NCBI GenBank assembly: GCA_032718475.1
Contig: JAUCBJ010007218.1
Coordinates: 1 to 32,167 of the forward strand
Direction of reading: 5' to 3'
DNA from: Nemertoderma westbladi
Taxonomy: Eukaryota; Xenacoelomorpha; Nemertodermatida; Nemertodermatidae
DNA length: 32,167 bases
Positions 20,303 through 29,500 of the stretch are shown one piece after another; position 1 is the first letter of the stretch, and the number at the start of each line of letters is the position of its first letter. Under the pieces are notes generated by a model. The model searched no databases and was not told where the DNA came from. It saw nothing but the letters and a program-made list of their open reading frames with translations. Position numbers and translations under genes: made by a program.

Positions 20303-21685
20303 TTGAGTGCGTATGCTGAATTTCTAAAGAAATCCCTTGTAGACAGACGTGCAGTCGTGTGGGACAAGCGGTTATGCTATAATTGCCTCAGACCAGGACA
20401 CCAACGGCGAACCTGTTACTCCGACATAAAGTGTGCAAAGTGTGGCGCGAAACATCACATCTTGTTACACAGTGAGTTCGAACGAGACAAACAGAGTCAG
20501 GTAAGTGAGCCCGAACTACATGTCCAATTCAGTGATGTAAATGACACTGATCAGGAGCCTGAGATGGAAGGATTCTATACTGACGAATTCTCCGACGCCA
20601 ACGAATCCTGTTATCTAATCAATACCGCAGTGTATCGAGCACTTACTTATGAAAAGGACACCAACAATGAGTTTCCCCCAACTACTTTTGCCAAACAACC
20701 ATCTTGGAAAGCTCCAACTTCCAACGTAGGAATCAGAGAATTTCCTGTAGTGCAGGTAAGAGTTCACGGTCCTAACCACAGTTACATAGTGAACGCACTC
20801 CTTGACTCCGGCAGCACAGGAACATTCATCGATCAAGAACTAGCCGAAGATATCTTTGCTGGACAACCCAAATTCCGGACTAAATTGAATATGTCAGGAA
20901 TTATGCAGGTTTGGAAATCTACCCTAACTGCAGATTACTATGTAGGTGTGTTGTCCACCCCCCAGGATAAATTAGGAGCACAAGGTGTAAGGTCGGTAAA
21001 AATGGTGGCTATAAAGAACTTCGCTACTACTCAGGCAGACCTTTATAATTGGGACGAGGATGAGAGTATCCAACATCTTAAGATACCTCGATTCCAGACA
21101 GATTATCCTGGAATGCAAATACTCATCGGCCAAAACGCGCATGAGGCGCTCGAAACATTGGAGAAACGGCCTGCTCAACCACAGCCACTGCAAACCTATG
21201 CGGTAAGAACTAGAGTAGGTTGGTACTTTACTGGCCCTTCCCGCAGGACTCTCGAAGAGAGAATACCACAAGAACGAATATACCAAGTAAACGATTGGGA
21301 AGTAGAGAGCAGTGAGGTGGACGAACTAACTGAGGAAACACCATACTCTTCAGATAATGACGACATCTACCAACTCTTCGATGAAGAGAACACAATAGAC
21401 CTACTCACAGAAAACCAAACTTGGAAAAATCAAGTGAACCTATGTCAACTGATTCGCCCATCGGAACCCATCGCTTACAATGACGAACTAAACGATGAGA
21501 TAGAGCGCTACAACGCTAGAACTCGGGACGAACTAGCCGTACAATTCTTTACTCAAGAACTGGTAGAGCCCAATTCATATGATAAGGCCCTATCGATAGA
21601 AGAAGAAAGAGCCAAGCAAATCCAGGAAACAACTACACGTTTTTTAAAGGACCAAGGTAGATATGAAATCGGCCTACCATTTTGA
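20303..21685 (+). CDS. BEL/Pao Gag C-terminus and aspartic protease (element D)
   Basis: 460 codons with no in-frame ATG at the start, so the true N terminus is missing or spliced on. Two zinc knuckles come first, CYNC-x4-H-x4-C (about 25-38) and CAKC-x4-H-x4-H (about 44-56), which bind genomic RNA in the capsid. The protease active site LLDSGSTG (Asp at about 168) matures the polyprotein. An acidic linker follows (about 325-375), then the conserved YEIGLPF just before the stop. In BEL/Pao polyproteins this GLP motif opens the RT region and the frame continues, and here the frame does resume after TGA without any shift. The stop is therefore either a nonsense mutation or a read-through codon. 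Confidence 0.8.
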   Translation: MSAYAEFLKKSLVDRRAVVWDKRLCYNCLRPGHQRRTCYSDIKCAKCGAKHHILLHSEFERDKQSQVSEPELHVQFSDVNDTDQEPEMEGFYTDEFSDANESCYLINTAVYRALTYEKDTNNEFPPTTFAKQPSWKAPTSNVGIREFPVVQVRVHGPNHSYIVNALLDSGSTGTFIDQELAEDIFAGQPKFRTKLNMSGIMQVWKSTLTADYYVGVLSTPQDKLGAQGVRSVKMVAIKNFATTQADLYNWDEDESIQHLKIPRFQTDYPGMQILIGQNAHEALETLEKRPAQPQPLQTYAVRTRVGWYFTGPSRRTLEERIPQERIYQVNDWEVESSEVDELTEETPYSSDNDDIYQLFDEENTIDLLTENQTWKNQVNLCQLIRPSEPIAYNDELNDEIERYNARTRDELAVQFFTQELVEPNSYDKALSIEEERAKQIQETTTRFLKDQGRYEIGLPF

Positions 21686-21718
21686 AAACGAGAACCTAGA
21701 TTTATAAATAACAGACCC

Positions 21719-24700
21719 TTGGCAGAGAAAAGAATCGCTCAATTACATCGACGCCTTACGGCTAATGCTTCAGCTAAAGAAATGTACCAAACTCAGCTGA
21801 AGAAATTTATAACAAAGGGATACGTGGAGCGAGTACCGGAAGGAACACCAGTGACTGAGAGAACGTATTACTTAACACATCATTACGTTCCCAAACCCGG
21901 TAAACCCCACGAAGTACGAGTCGTATTCAATGGCTCCGCCCTATATATGGGCCAATCCCTCAATTCCGAGTTGTTACCAGGACCCAACTTACTCCAATCT
22001 TTGTTGGGAATACTTTTAAGATTAAGACAATATTCCATCGCGTTCGCCTCCGATATAGAAGGAATGTTCTTACAAGTCAAGGCGCTGGATAGAGATAGAG
22101 ACAGCCTGAGATTTCTGTGGTGGCCTGAAGGAGACCTCAATCAGAAACTGGTAGAGTACTGGATGACCATCCAGGCTTTTGGAATCATATCAAGCCCTTC
22201 CAACGCCTGCTCCGTGGTGCGAACCACTGCGAATGACAACCGAGACTCCTTCTCAAAAGAAGTGATAGACAACATAAAACGTAATATATACATGGACGAC
22301 AATTTAAGGTCCCTTCCATCAGTAGAAGAAGCCATAGATGTCGCGAAAGGAACGGTAGAGTGTTTAAAAAGAGGTGGATTTCGACTGACGAAATTCACTA
22401 GCAACTCCCGTGAGTTTCTGGAAGCCATACCGGTAGAAGACCGAGGAACGAAAGACCTAGACTTAATAAAGGACGATCTTCCTGAAACCAAGACGCTTGG
22501 CTTGAAGTGGGACACTGAAAGAGATATCCTGTTCTTTCAGCTAAAACAGCGAGATAATCCAGTTCGGACCAAACGGATTTGTTTAAGTATCCTGAGCACT
22601 TATTTCGACCCATTGGGATTTATAAGCCCAGTTATATTGATTGCTCGGAGTTTAGTACAACAAATGTGGCTTGAAAACCACTCATGGGACGATCCGCTTA
22701 AGGGAGAATTGTTAAAGAAATGGATGAAATGGGAAGATTCTCTACCCGCCATCGAGAACTTTATAATTTCCCGTGCATATTTTGGCCATGTTCTTCCTAC
22801 GTATTCCTATCAACTCCATGTGTTTGGAGATGCCAGCGACATGGGAATAGGTATAGTAGCATATCTGCGAGTCGAAACCCCGGATGGAATCAAAGTCGCC
22901 TTGGTTACCTCTAAGGCATTGATTAACAACAAGTTAAAGGTTCCTCGAGCGGAGTTAAAGGCGGCTTTATACGCTACAGCCATCGGCCGGAACGTAACGG
23001 AACAAATCGACTATCCACTGGAGAAAACGGTTTATTGGACCGACGCTTTACTCGTGTTGGAGTATCTAACCAATGAAGTCTGTCAGTTCAGCGTTTTTGT
23101 TACTAACAGGGTAGCTATTATTCTTAGTCGCACAAATATAGATCAATGGAGACATTGCCCTGGTACGATCAATCCAGCCGATATCGCCTCCAGGGGAGCA
23201 ACTCCACAGGAACTGATAGATACTCCAGATTGGTTGGGTGGACCCGACTTCCTGAGCAAGGAAGAGGATGAATGGCCTCCTCACCTTACTACGGCGGAGA
23301 TTAGACAAGCCAAGGGAGCGGAGACAGTCAAACCTAAAACCCGGGCGAGTAAATCGAAGTTATTTAAACCGACTATCGATCTATCTGTATTACATACTTC
23401 CGGGAATGATGCTTCGGATCTACAATCCCTCAACACAAATAAGTCTGTTGTGGAAATTAGAGATAGAGATTGGAAATCTGGAATACCAGACGTCTCGCAA
23501 GGAATCTCACCCATGCTGCAGAGAGCAATGCATCATTACAGTTCCTGGAATCGGCTCTGTAAAGCCGTCACATATTTAAGACGATGTTTTCATCATCACT
23601 ACTCCAGGACGAAGACCACTAGTGATACCGCTCCATTGACATCTGCACAAGTTCATGTTATTAAAAATTTACCCAAATATAAGACCTCTGACCGTTTTCT
23701 AAAGGAGAAAATTAGTCACCAGGAGCATGAAGAAACCAATAAGCAGATACTGAGACTCCTGCAATGCTATGAGGATTCCGAAAAGTATTTCCTGTTGTTG
23801 AGAAATCCGCAGATGCGCTTAAGGGATCGATTCTCGAGCACAATGATAGATGGGTTAATACGTGTTGGAGGAAGACTCACCAATGCGCCCTTATCCTTTG
23901 ACACCAAATTCCCCATACTTATTAGAAATCTTGAAGTACAAATCAAGATGATTGTAGATGTTCACAGTAAACTTTATCATGCTGGTAGAGAACGAATTCT
24001 TAGCGAAATTCGAACTCGCTATTATTTTGATAAACCCCGTAGAGCTCTGAACCAAGTTCTTAGGAACTGCATACCCTGTAGGAAAGCATTCAGTAGGCCT
24101 TTAACACAGCGAGAGGCAGAATTACCTAGGGAACGAGTAAGCTTCTATGAACCACCTTTTACTAATACTGGTGTAGATTTGTTTGGCCCTATTGAAGTAT
24201 ATCGTGCTAGGACTATAGTCAAGAGATGGTGTGTCATCTTCGTGTGCATGACTTGTAGAGCCATCCATCTCGATATGGTGAACGATCTATCTACCAACAG
24301 CTTCGTCTTAAGTTTACGACGACAGATCGCTCGCTTCGGGACGAGTAATACCATGAGATCGGATAAGGGAACGAACTTCATTGGTGCCAACAACGAAATA
24401 CAGGCTTACGTGAAGGACTGGAACCAAAGACAGGTGGACGACCAGCTAAGGATAACAGCGTCTAGCTGGACCTTCAACGCCGCCGACGCCCCTTGGTGGG
24501 GAGGAAGTTGGGAGAGATTAATTCGAAGTGTCAAAACCGCATTTCTCTTTATAGTGCCATGCCGCGCGTATCTCACCGACGAACTTTTGCGGACATTAAT
24601 GGAGGAAATCGCTGCCTATCTCAACGAGAGACCGCTTATGCCAGTCTCATCGAGTCCCGATTCCCTGGAAGCGCTAACACCCGCGCACTTCCTACTGAAG

Positions 24701-25141
24701 AAACCTGTAGCCATGCTCCCACGATCGGAGATTGCCGACGGAGACGAATACTGCCGTCGAACTTGGCAACTTATGCAGTTGCTATCCCGTCGTTTCGCTG
24801 ACCATTTCGAGAAACATTATCTGCCCACGCTACAACTTCGAACTAAGTGGTTTGCGCAGCAAGAAAACGTCAGCGCCGGAGATATGGTGCTTATTGTAGA
24901 TCCAGACCTCCCACGTAAACGGTGGCAGACAGGTCGTATCATCGAGACTCACATCTCGGATGATGGTTTAGTGCGCTCAGTAGAACTTGTCGTCATGCGG
25001 CGTAACTTCAAGAAGCCAGGCATAATCTTTGAGACGCACAACTCAATCGCCCAGTTGGTCGTTTATGTTTACTGGAAAGAGACAGAGAACTCTCTGGAAA
25101 CTATGGAAGGCAAGACACTCTTCCCACGACCACCTCCCTAA
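21719..25141 (+). CDS. BEL/Pao RT, RNase H and integrase (element D)
   Basis: 1140 codons in the same frame as the upstream part. RT: VVFNGS, catalytic ASDIEGMFLQV (about 109), and YMDD (about 191-194). RNase H: FGDAS (about 367), the Glu in PRAELKAAL and the Asp in YWTDALLVLEYL. Integrase: an HHCC zinc site (H-x4-H near 747, C-x2-C near 788), then Asp in GVDLFGP (about 819), Asp in RSDKG (about 881) and Glu in SWERL (about 931), with 49 residues between the last two. A C-terminal domain with GDMVLIVD follows. It copies the RNA to DNA and inserts it. All catalytic residues are present. No envelope gene follows. The frame boundary at 21719 is simply the first Leu codon chosen after the TGA; the first ATG is near 21781. 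Confidence 0.9.
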   Translation: MAEKRIAQLHRRLTANASAKEMYQTQLKKFITKGYVERVPEGTPVTERTYYLTHHYVPKPGKPHEVRVVFNGSALYMGQSLNSELLPGPNLLQSLLGILLRLRQYSIAFASDIEGMFLQVKALDRDRDSLRFLWWPEGDLNQKLVEYWMTIQAFGIISSPSNACSVVRTTANDNRDSFSKEVIDNIKRNIYMDDNLRSLPSVEEAIDVAKGTVECLKRGGFRLTKFTSNSREFLEAIPVEDRGTKDLDLIKDDLPETKTLGLKWDTERDILFFQLKQRDNPVRTKRICLSILSTYFDPLGFISPVILIARSLVQQMWLENHSWDDPLKGELLKKWMKWEDSLPAIENFIISRAYFGHVLPTYSYQLHVFGDASDMGIGIVAYLRVETPDGIKVALVTSKALINNKLKVPRAELKAALYATAIGRNVTEQIDYPLEKTVYWTDALLVLEYLTNEVCQFSVFVTNRVAIILSRTNIDQWRHCPGTINPADIASRGATPQELIDTPDWLGGPDFLSKEEDEWPPHLTTAEIRQAKGAETVKPKTRASKSKLFKPTIDLSVLHTSGNDASDLQSLNTNKSVVEIRDRDWKSGIPDVSQGISPMLQRAMHHYSSWNRLCKAVTYLRRCFHHHYSRTKTTSDTAPLTSAQVHVIKNLPKYKTSDRFLKEKISHQEHEETNKQILRLLQCYEDSEKYFLLLRNPQMRLRDRFSSTMIDGLIRVGGRLTNAPLSFDTKFPILIRNLEVQIKMIVDVHSKLYHAGRERILSEIRTRYYFDKPRRALNQVLRNCIPCRKAFSRPLTQREAELPRERVSFYEPPFTNTGVDLFGPIEVYRARTIVKRWCVIFVCMTCRAIHLDMVNDLSTNSFVLSLRRQIARFGTSNTMRSDKGTNFIGANNEIQAYVKDWNQRQVDDQLRITASSWTFNAADAPWWGGSWERLIRSVKTAFLFIVPCRAYLTDELLRTLMEEIAAYLNERPLMPVSSSPDSLEALTPAHFLLKKPVAMLPRSEIADGDEYCRRTWQLMQLLSRRFADHFEKHYLPTLQLRTKWFAQQENVSAGDMVLIVDPDLPRKRWQTGRIIETHISDDGLVRSVELVVMRRNFKKPGIIFETHNSIAQLVVYVYWKETENSLETMEGKTLFPRPPP

Positions 25142-25188
25142 TTCCTCAAACATCTAGGGACTCCCCAACGTGATACGTCTGGAGTGGG

Positions 25189-25640
25189 TGTATGACTATA
25201 TTGTTTTATCTATTTTATTATATTTTTATATGCGAACTTTATTATGTACTTTATTATAATCGTTTTTATTCAATTTTATTTAGTAGAATGTTATTTTAGT
25301 GATTATTTAGTAGATTAGTGCAATATATTAGTGTTTATTACGTACGTAATTACTTATAATATACATTTAGTGCGACGGCGAGAAAATAATTATTTTTCTC
25401 TTTCCTTACTGTCCGTATCATATTATAAATACGTGACTACAGTAAGATGAAATGTCCGTACTTCTTAAAGTACAATAAAGCCACTACTATATTCAAGTAT
25501 TATTAGTAGGCAGAGTATTAGGAATGCAAAGTTCAGATCCTCGTGTCTCGGCTAAACCAAGCTCTGGGTAGACCTTGGAAACGACTTGCCTCTTCACACT
25601 GACATTGCTTCGTGCGATATTGCTCTTCTACCTTATATTA
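25189..25640 (+). repeat. Putative 3' LTR of element D (start only certain)
   Basis: Directly after pol a purine-rich ggagtggg precedes TGTATGACT at 25189, as expected for a polypurine tract and LTR start. An AATAAA lies at 25474-25479. No second copy exists upstream in the window, so neither the LTR identity nor its end (given here as approximate) can be proven. Confidence 0.45.
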
Positions 25641-25693
25641 AATAATACATATAGTAGCGTGATGTCCATATAACAGTAGCGTAAAACGCAAAT

Positions 25694-25993
25694 AAATCTG
25701 TTAAACCTTTTGACCATCTGTAATTCTAGTCGATTAAGATATCGCGGCACCCACCGATATACTTGAAAGACAAATTCTAGAATCAGTGGTTAACGTCCCC
25801 AGACAAGCTCTGGAATAAATCGGTGCCCATCTTAAATATTAATTTAATATTTAGTAAAATCTGTAAAATTCAGATCCTTTAAATTTCTAGTCAATTAAGA
25901 TATCGCAGCACTTACCGATACTCTTAAAGGACAATTTTCATAGAATTAAGGATCCTATGCCCCCAGACCTGCTCTGGAATCAAATTGTGTCAA
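25694..25993 (+). repeat. Tandem duplication, ~163-bp period, with conserved hairpin
   Basis: aaatctgt starts copies at 25694 and 25857. Shared blocks are ctagtc-attaagatatcgc, accgata and the hairpin CCAGA-(5)-TCTGGAAT. Identity is clearly below that of a fresh duplication, yet the hairpin stem is intact in both copies. It may be part of the D LTR or an older repeat into which C inserted. Confidence 0.6.
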
Positions 25994-26006
25994 TTTTAAC
26001 ATCAAA

Positions 26007-26460
26007 TGTGCCGACGTTTATAGACTCCTTTCCTACTTATAGACTTAAAGACTCCTTAACTACAGTAGAGATATATAATGGACCTTGATTATATGCTTTA
26101 TGGCCTTATTGTACACATACCGTACTTACCTACCGGTACAGTACCAAATGCCTTCTTACCTGTCATGCCTGTCAGTCTGTATGCCGACCTACCTGCCGAC
26201 CTATTATATTTCAGTACTTATTATATTATACAGTCCACAAGTTATGCCTACCTTTTATCTTACCAACCTTTGGCGTTGCCACACTCTTCGAACCGGATTA
26301 CTGCGATGAACCTTTCGATTTCACCTTACCGGTATACTGTAACAGTATAAACTCGATCAACATCCTCGGAATTTCATACTTGGATAACTGTTAACAGTAC
26401 GTCGCTGCCATTTTACATTCCTTTACCGGTACAGCAATCGGCCTATACTTTAACTCAGAA
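26007..26460 (+). repeat. Element C 5' LTR (end approximate)
   Basis: Sequence from 26007 to 26259 is duplicated at 31915-32167; how much further the LTR goes cannot be seen because the 3' copy leaves the window. The ATG of gag is only 534 bp from the LTR start, so the LTR plus leader is short. The region is rich in accggtac and has a perfect palindrome ACTGTTAACAGT near 26388. I could not place a primer-binding site with confidence. Confidence 0.75.
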
Positions 26461-26540
26461 CCTCCATAACGGTAACTGATGTGGTATTCGGTACCGGTAT
26501 TATAGAACATCCTACTCCTAGCCTACCTAATTCTGTAATT

Positions 26541-29500
26541 ATGTCAGATTTCGAAAACGATACCACATTGCCAGCTACCGGTACACCGCCTACCGGTACA
26601 CCGCCTACCGGTACACCGCCTACCGGTATCCCGGAAGTTGCCAATTTAAGGCTGCAATTAGATACAGAACGTACGCGCTGTAGATGTTTTATAGCTGATT
26701 TGAGTGCTGTCCGTGACCTTGGAGATAGAGCCGATTCGGATGACCTCGCCTATAGGATCAACCGACTTGAAACTCAGCGTTCTGCCTTGAACCATGTAAT
26801 TTCACAAACTTTAGAAGTCGATACCGACAGCCAGTTTGGGGAAGGGAGTACCCCAAATCGGGCTGGACATGCGCCCCTTGATCGTGGTATCTTTGATCAG
26901 ATGGATGAGTTGTTGTTTAAGTCACAGCGTCTCCTTACTCGTCTCGATCGTGCCTCAGACCGCACTGATAATAATTCAATATCTTCATCAGACTCTAGGC
27001 CGCAGGAACATATTCAAGGCCTACCTAAAATTCAGGTACCTCGTTTTAATGGAGATTTTATTCAATGGCGCCCTTTTTGGGACCAATTCAGTGTATTAGT
27101 GCACGAAACCAGCCTACCAGATATTAAGAAATTCGTGTACCTCCGCCACTCTCTCCAGGGTGAAGCTAAGGATGCCCTAGCTGGCATATCTGCTTCTGCC
27201 TGCAATTACCAGCTTTCCATTGATCTTTTGAAACAAAGATACGGGAATCCGCATCATCTTATTGGGTTGTATGCATCCCGAATTTGTAGCCTGCCTGCTA
27301 TCATAGCTAATGATGTAGGTTCCTTTCGTAGGACTATTGATATATTCCAGGGTTCTCTCCGCGAAATTCAGACACTGGCCTCTGAGATTGAACCTTCCAG
27401 CCAGCCACAAAATAGTACCCAATCCTCTGGATTAACTTCTTTATTACTGGCCCCATTGCTCATTCAGAAGCTTCCTAATGAGGTTGTACTTGAATGGAAC
27501 CGCAGCCATACTACTGATCGTTTTGATCTAACAGAGCTTCTTAAGTTTGTTCGTATAGAGCTGGAAACTCGAGAGGCTATGGCCTTTAAACCTCCAAATA
27601 ATTCTACCCCCAAACCTACTGCAGATTCTAAGCAGAGATTTTCCAGCCATAATCGTATTGAATTTCAGCGATCTACTGTATCTGCATTGCCTGTCTCTGA
27701 ACGTCATTCTTGCCTAGCCTGTGGTGGTAAACCACATAGTATGAAACTCTGTTCTGCCTTCCTAAGTAAATCACCGGAAGATCGTTCAGCTTTAATTAGA
27801 TCTTCACATTTGTGCCATAATTGCCTTGGTCCACATAAAACTGCCAGTTGCCCTTCAACCGCCAAATGTCGCAGTTGTGGCAAATCTCATCACTCCTTAT
27901 TATGCTATAGTCAGAAATCAGGCGTGTCTAGTTCTTCTGCCGCCAATACCACTAATAGTCGACCTGATAAACCTATTAGCTATCAACCGCCTACTTCTTG
28001 GCAACCTAGTTCAGCATCCATTGATCCCGCAAATTCGGCTACAGACTTGGAACCTTATACTGTATTTGTTAAGATAGCAAGGGCTTTTATTTTTTCGCCA
28101 AACTCAGACACTGGTGTTTGGATTCATGTGTATCTCGACGATGGGTCCAAACGTTCCTATATTCGTGGTAGCACTGCCTCTCATATTGGTCTACCTGCTA
28201 GCCAGTCCCGTACCTTAACCACCGGATCCTTTGGGGAACAGGTATATTCTCAACTATCCCATTGTGTATCCTTTGACCTAAGGAGTACTTTCTCTCCACA
28301 ACCTATCACATTGATGGCTTGGACCACTGAGAGACTTTGTCCAGACATGCGACAGGAACGTCTTCTATACCTTCCCAGTCAGATCGCTCATCTTGGTCCT
28401 TGGGCCGATTCTTTTGATGGGAACAACCGCACCATCGACCTCATGATCGGAGCTGATCAACTTTGGTCAGTAACTGGTCAACCTTTGATAGTTCCAGGTT
28501 TACCTACTGCCATATCTACCTTTTTTGGTTATGTCCTTTCTGGACCAATGAATTCTTTATCTAATATTGACCATATATCTAGTCCTTCACTCTTTGTTTC
28601 CGAGTTAGATGACGATATTACTCGACTATGGAGCCTTGAGTCAGTTGGTATCAAGGAATACCCAATTGAATCAGATCCTGCTTATACTGTACCTTGCCGT
28701 TCTCAGGAAAATCCCTTGCGGTATCAGGTCTGCCTTCCCTTTAAAAGCAGCCGTCGCCCTACCTGTAATCGTTCCTTTGTAGAACGTTATCAGCCTCATG
28801 TAATATCTAAACTAACACCTAGCTTATCTACCATCTATTCCGAAAAAATACAGAAGCTCCTCATTGATGGTATTGCTGAGAAGGCATCTACCCCTCCAGA
28901 TGTTGGCTTCTACCTGCCCCACCATAGTGTATCCACGCCTAAGTTTCGTGTAGTCTTTAATGGATCTAGCACTGACTGCAAAGGTGTCAGTCTCAACTCT
29001 TGCTTAGATCCTGGCCCCAACCTTTTGGCCCCATTGACTGATATACTACTTCGCTTTCGTCTTCGCCCATTTATTGTAGTGGCTGATGTAGTCGCAGCCT
29101 TCCACCAGGTCGAACTTCACCCCTCAGATAGACTTTGGGTTAAGTTTCTTTGGAAAGGTGGATATTACCAGTTCAAACGTGTCCCTTTCGGATTGGCATC
29201 TAGTTCCTATCACCTTCATTCTACCGTTCTATCCCATATCTACCAGAATGCTGATCCCACCTTTGCCCGCCAGTTGGTTGAATCACTCCTTTGTGATGAT
29301 GTTGTCTGGAGTGGAGATTCCCAATACGAAGCAGACAAGTTCCTTCATGATTCTGTTTGTCTGTTTAGCAATGCTGCGATGGAGCTTAAGGTCATTGATT
29401 CCCCTTGTAAGGTTCTTGGCCTATCATTAGATCCGACACTTGACATAATCTATGTTAATACTAGTGTTATCAAACCACCCACCATCTTTAACCGCCGGGA

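Larger units (their letters stand above)
20282..25141 (+). mobile_element. BEL/Pao element D internal region, 5'-truncated
   Basis: One reading frame, interrupted only by TGA at 21683-21685, encodes in order zinc knuckles, protease, reverse transcriptase, RNase H and integrase. That order, the DSGS protease and the YMDD RT identify BEL/Pao. The capsid-bearing start of Gag is absent: an in-frame TAA stands at 20282 and no ATG opens the frame. It may be the enzyme part of B, or a separate insertion that lost its left end. Confidence 0.75.

Noticed and set aside
25142-26006. An envelope gene after pol of D, or B's 3' LTR
   Set aside because: No ORF of useful length and no similarity to 17206-18263 was found here. 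31895-31914 after C is likewise only the polypurine tract region.
26078-26350. A 90-codon open frame in the C 5' LTR
   Set aside because: It lies wholly within LTR sequence, has a low-complexity product and no known motif.
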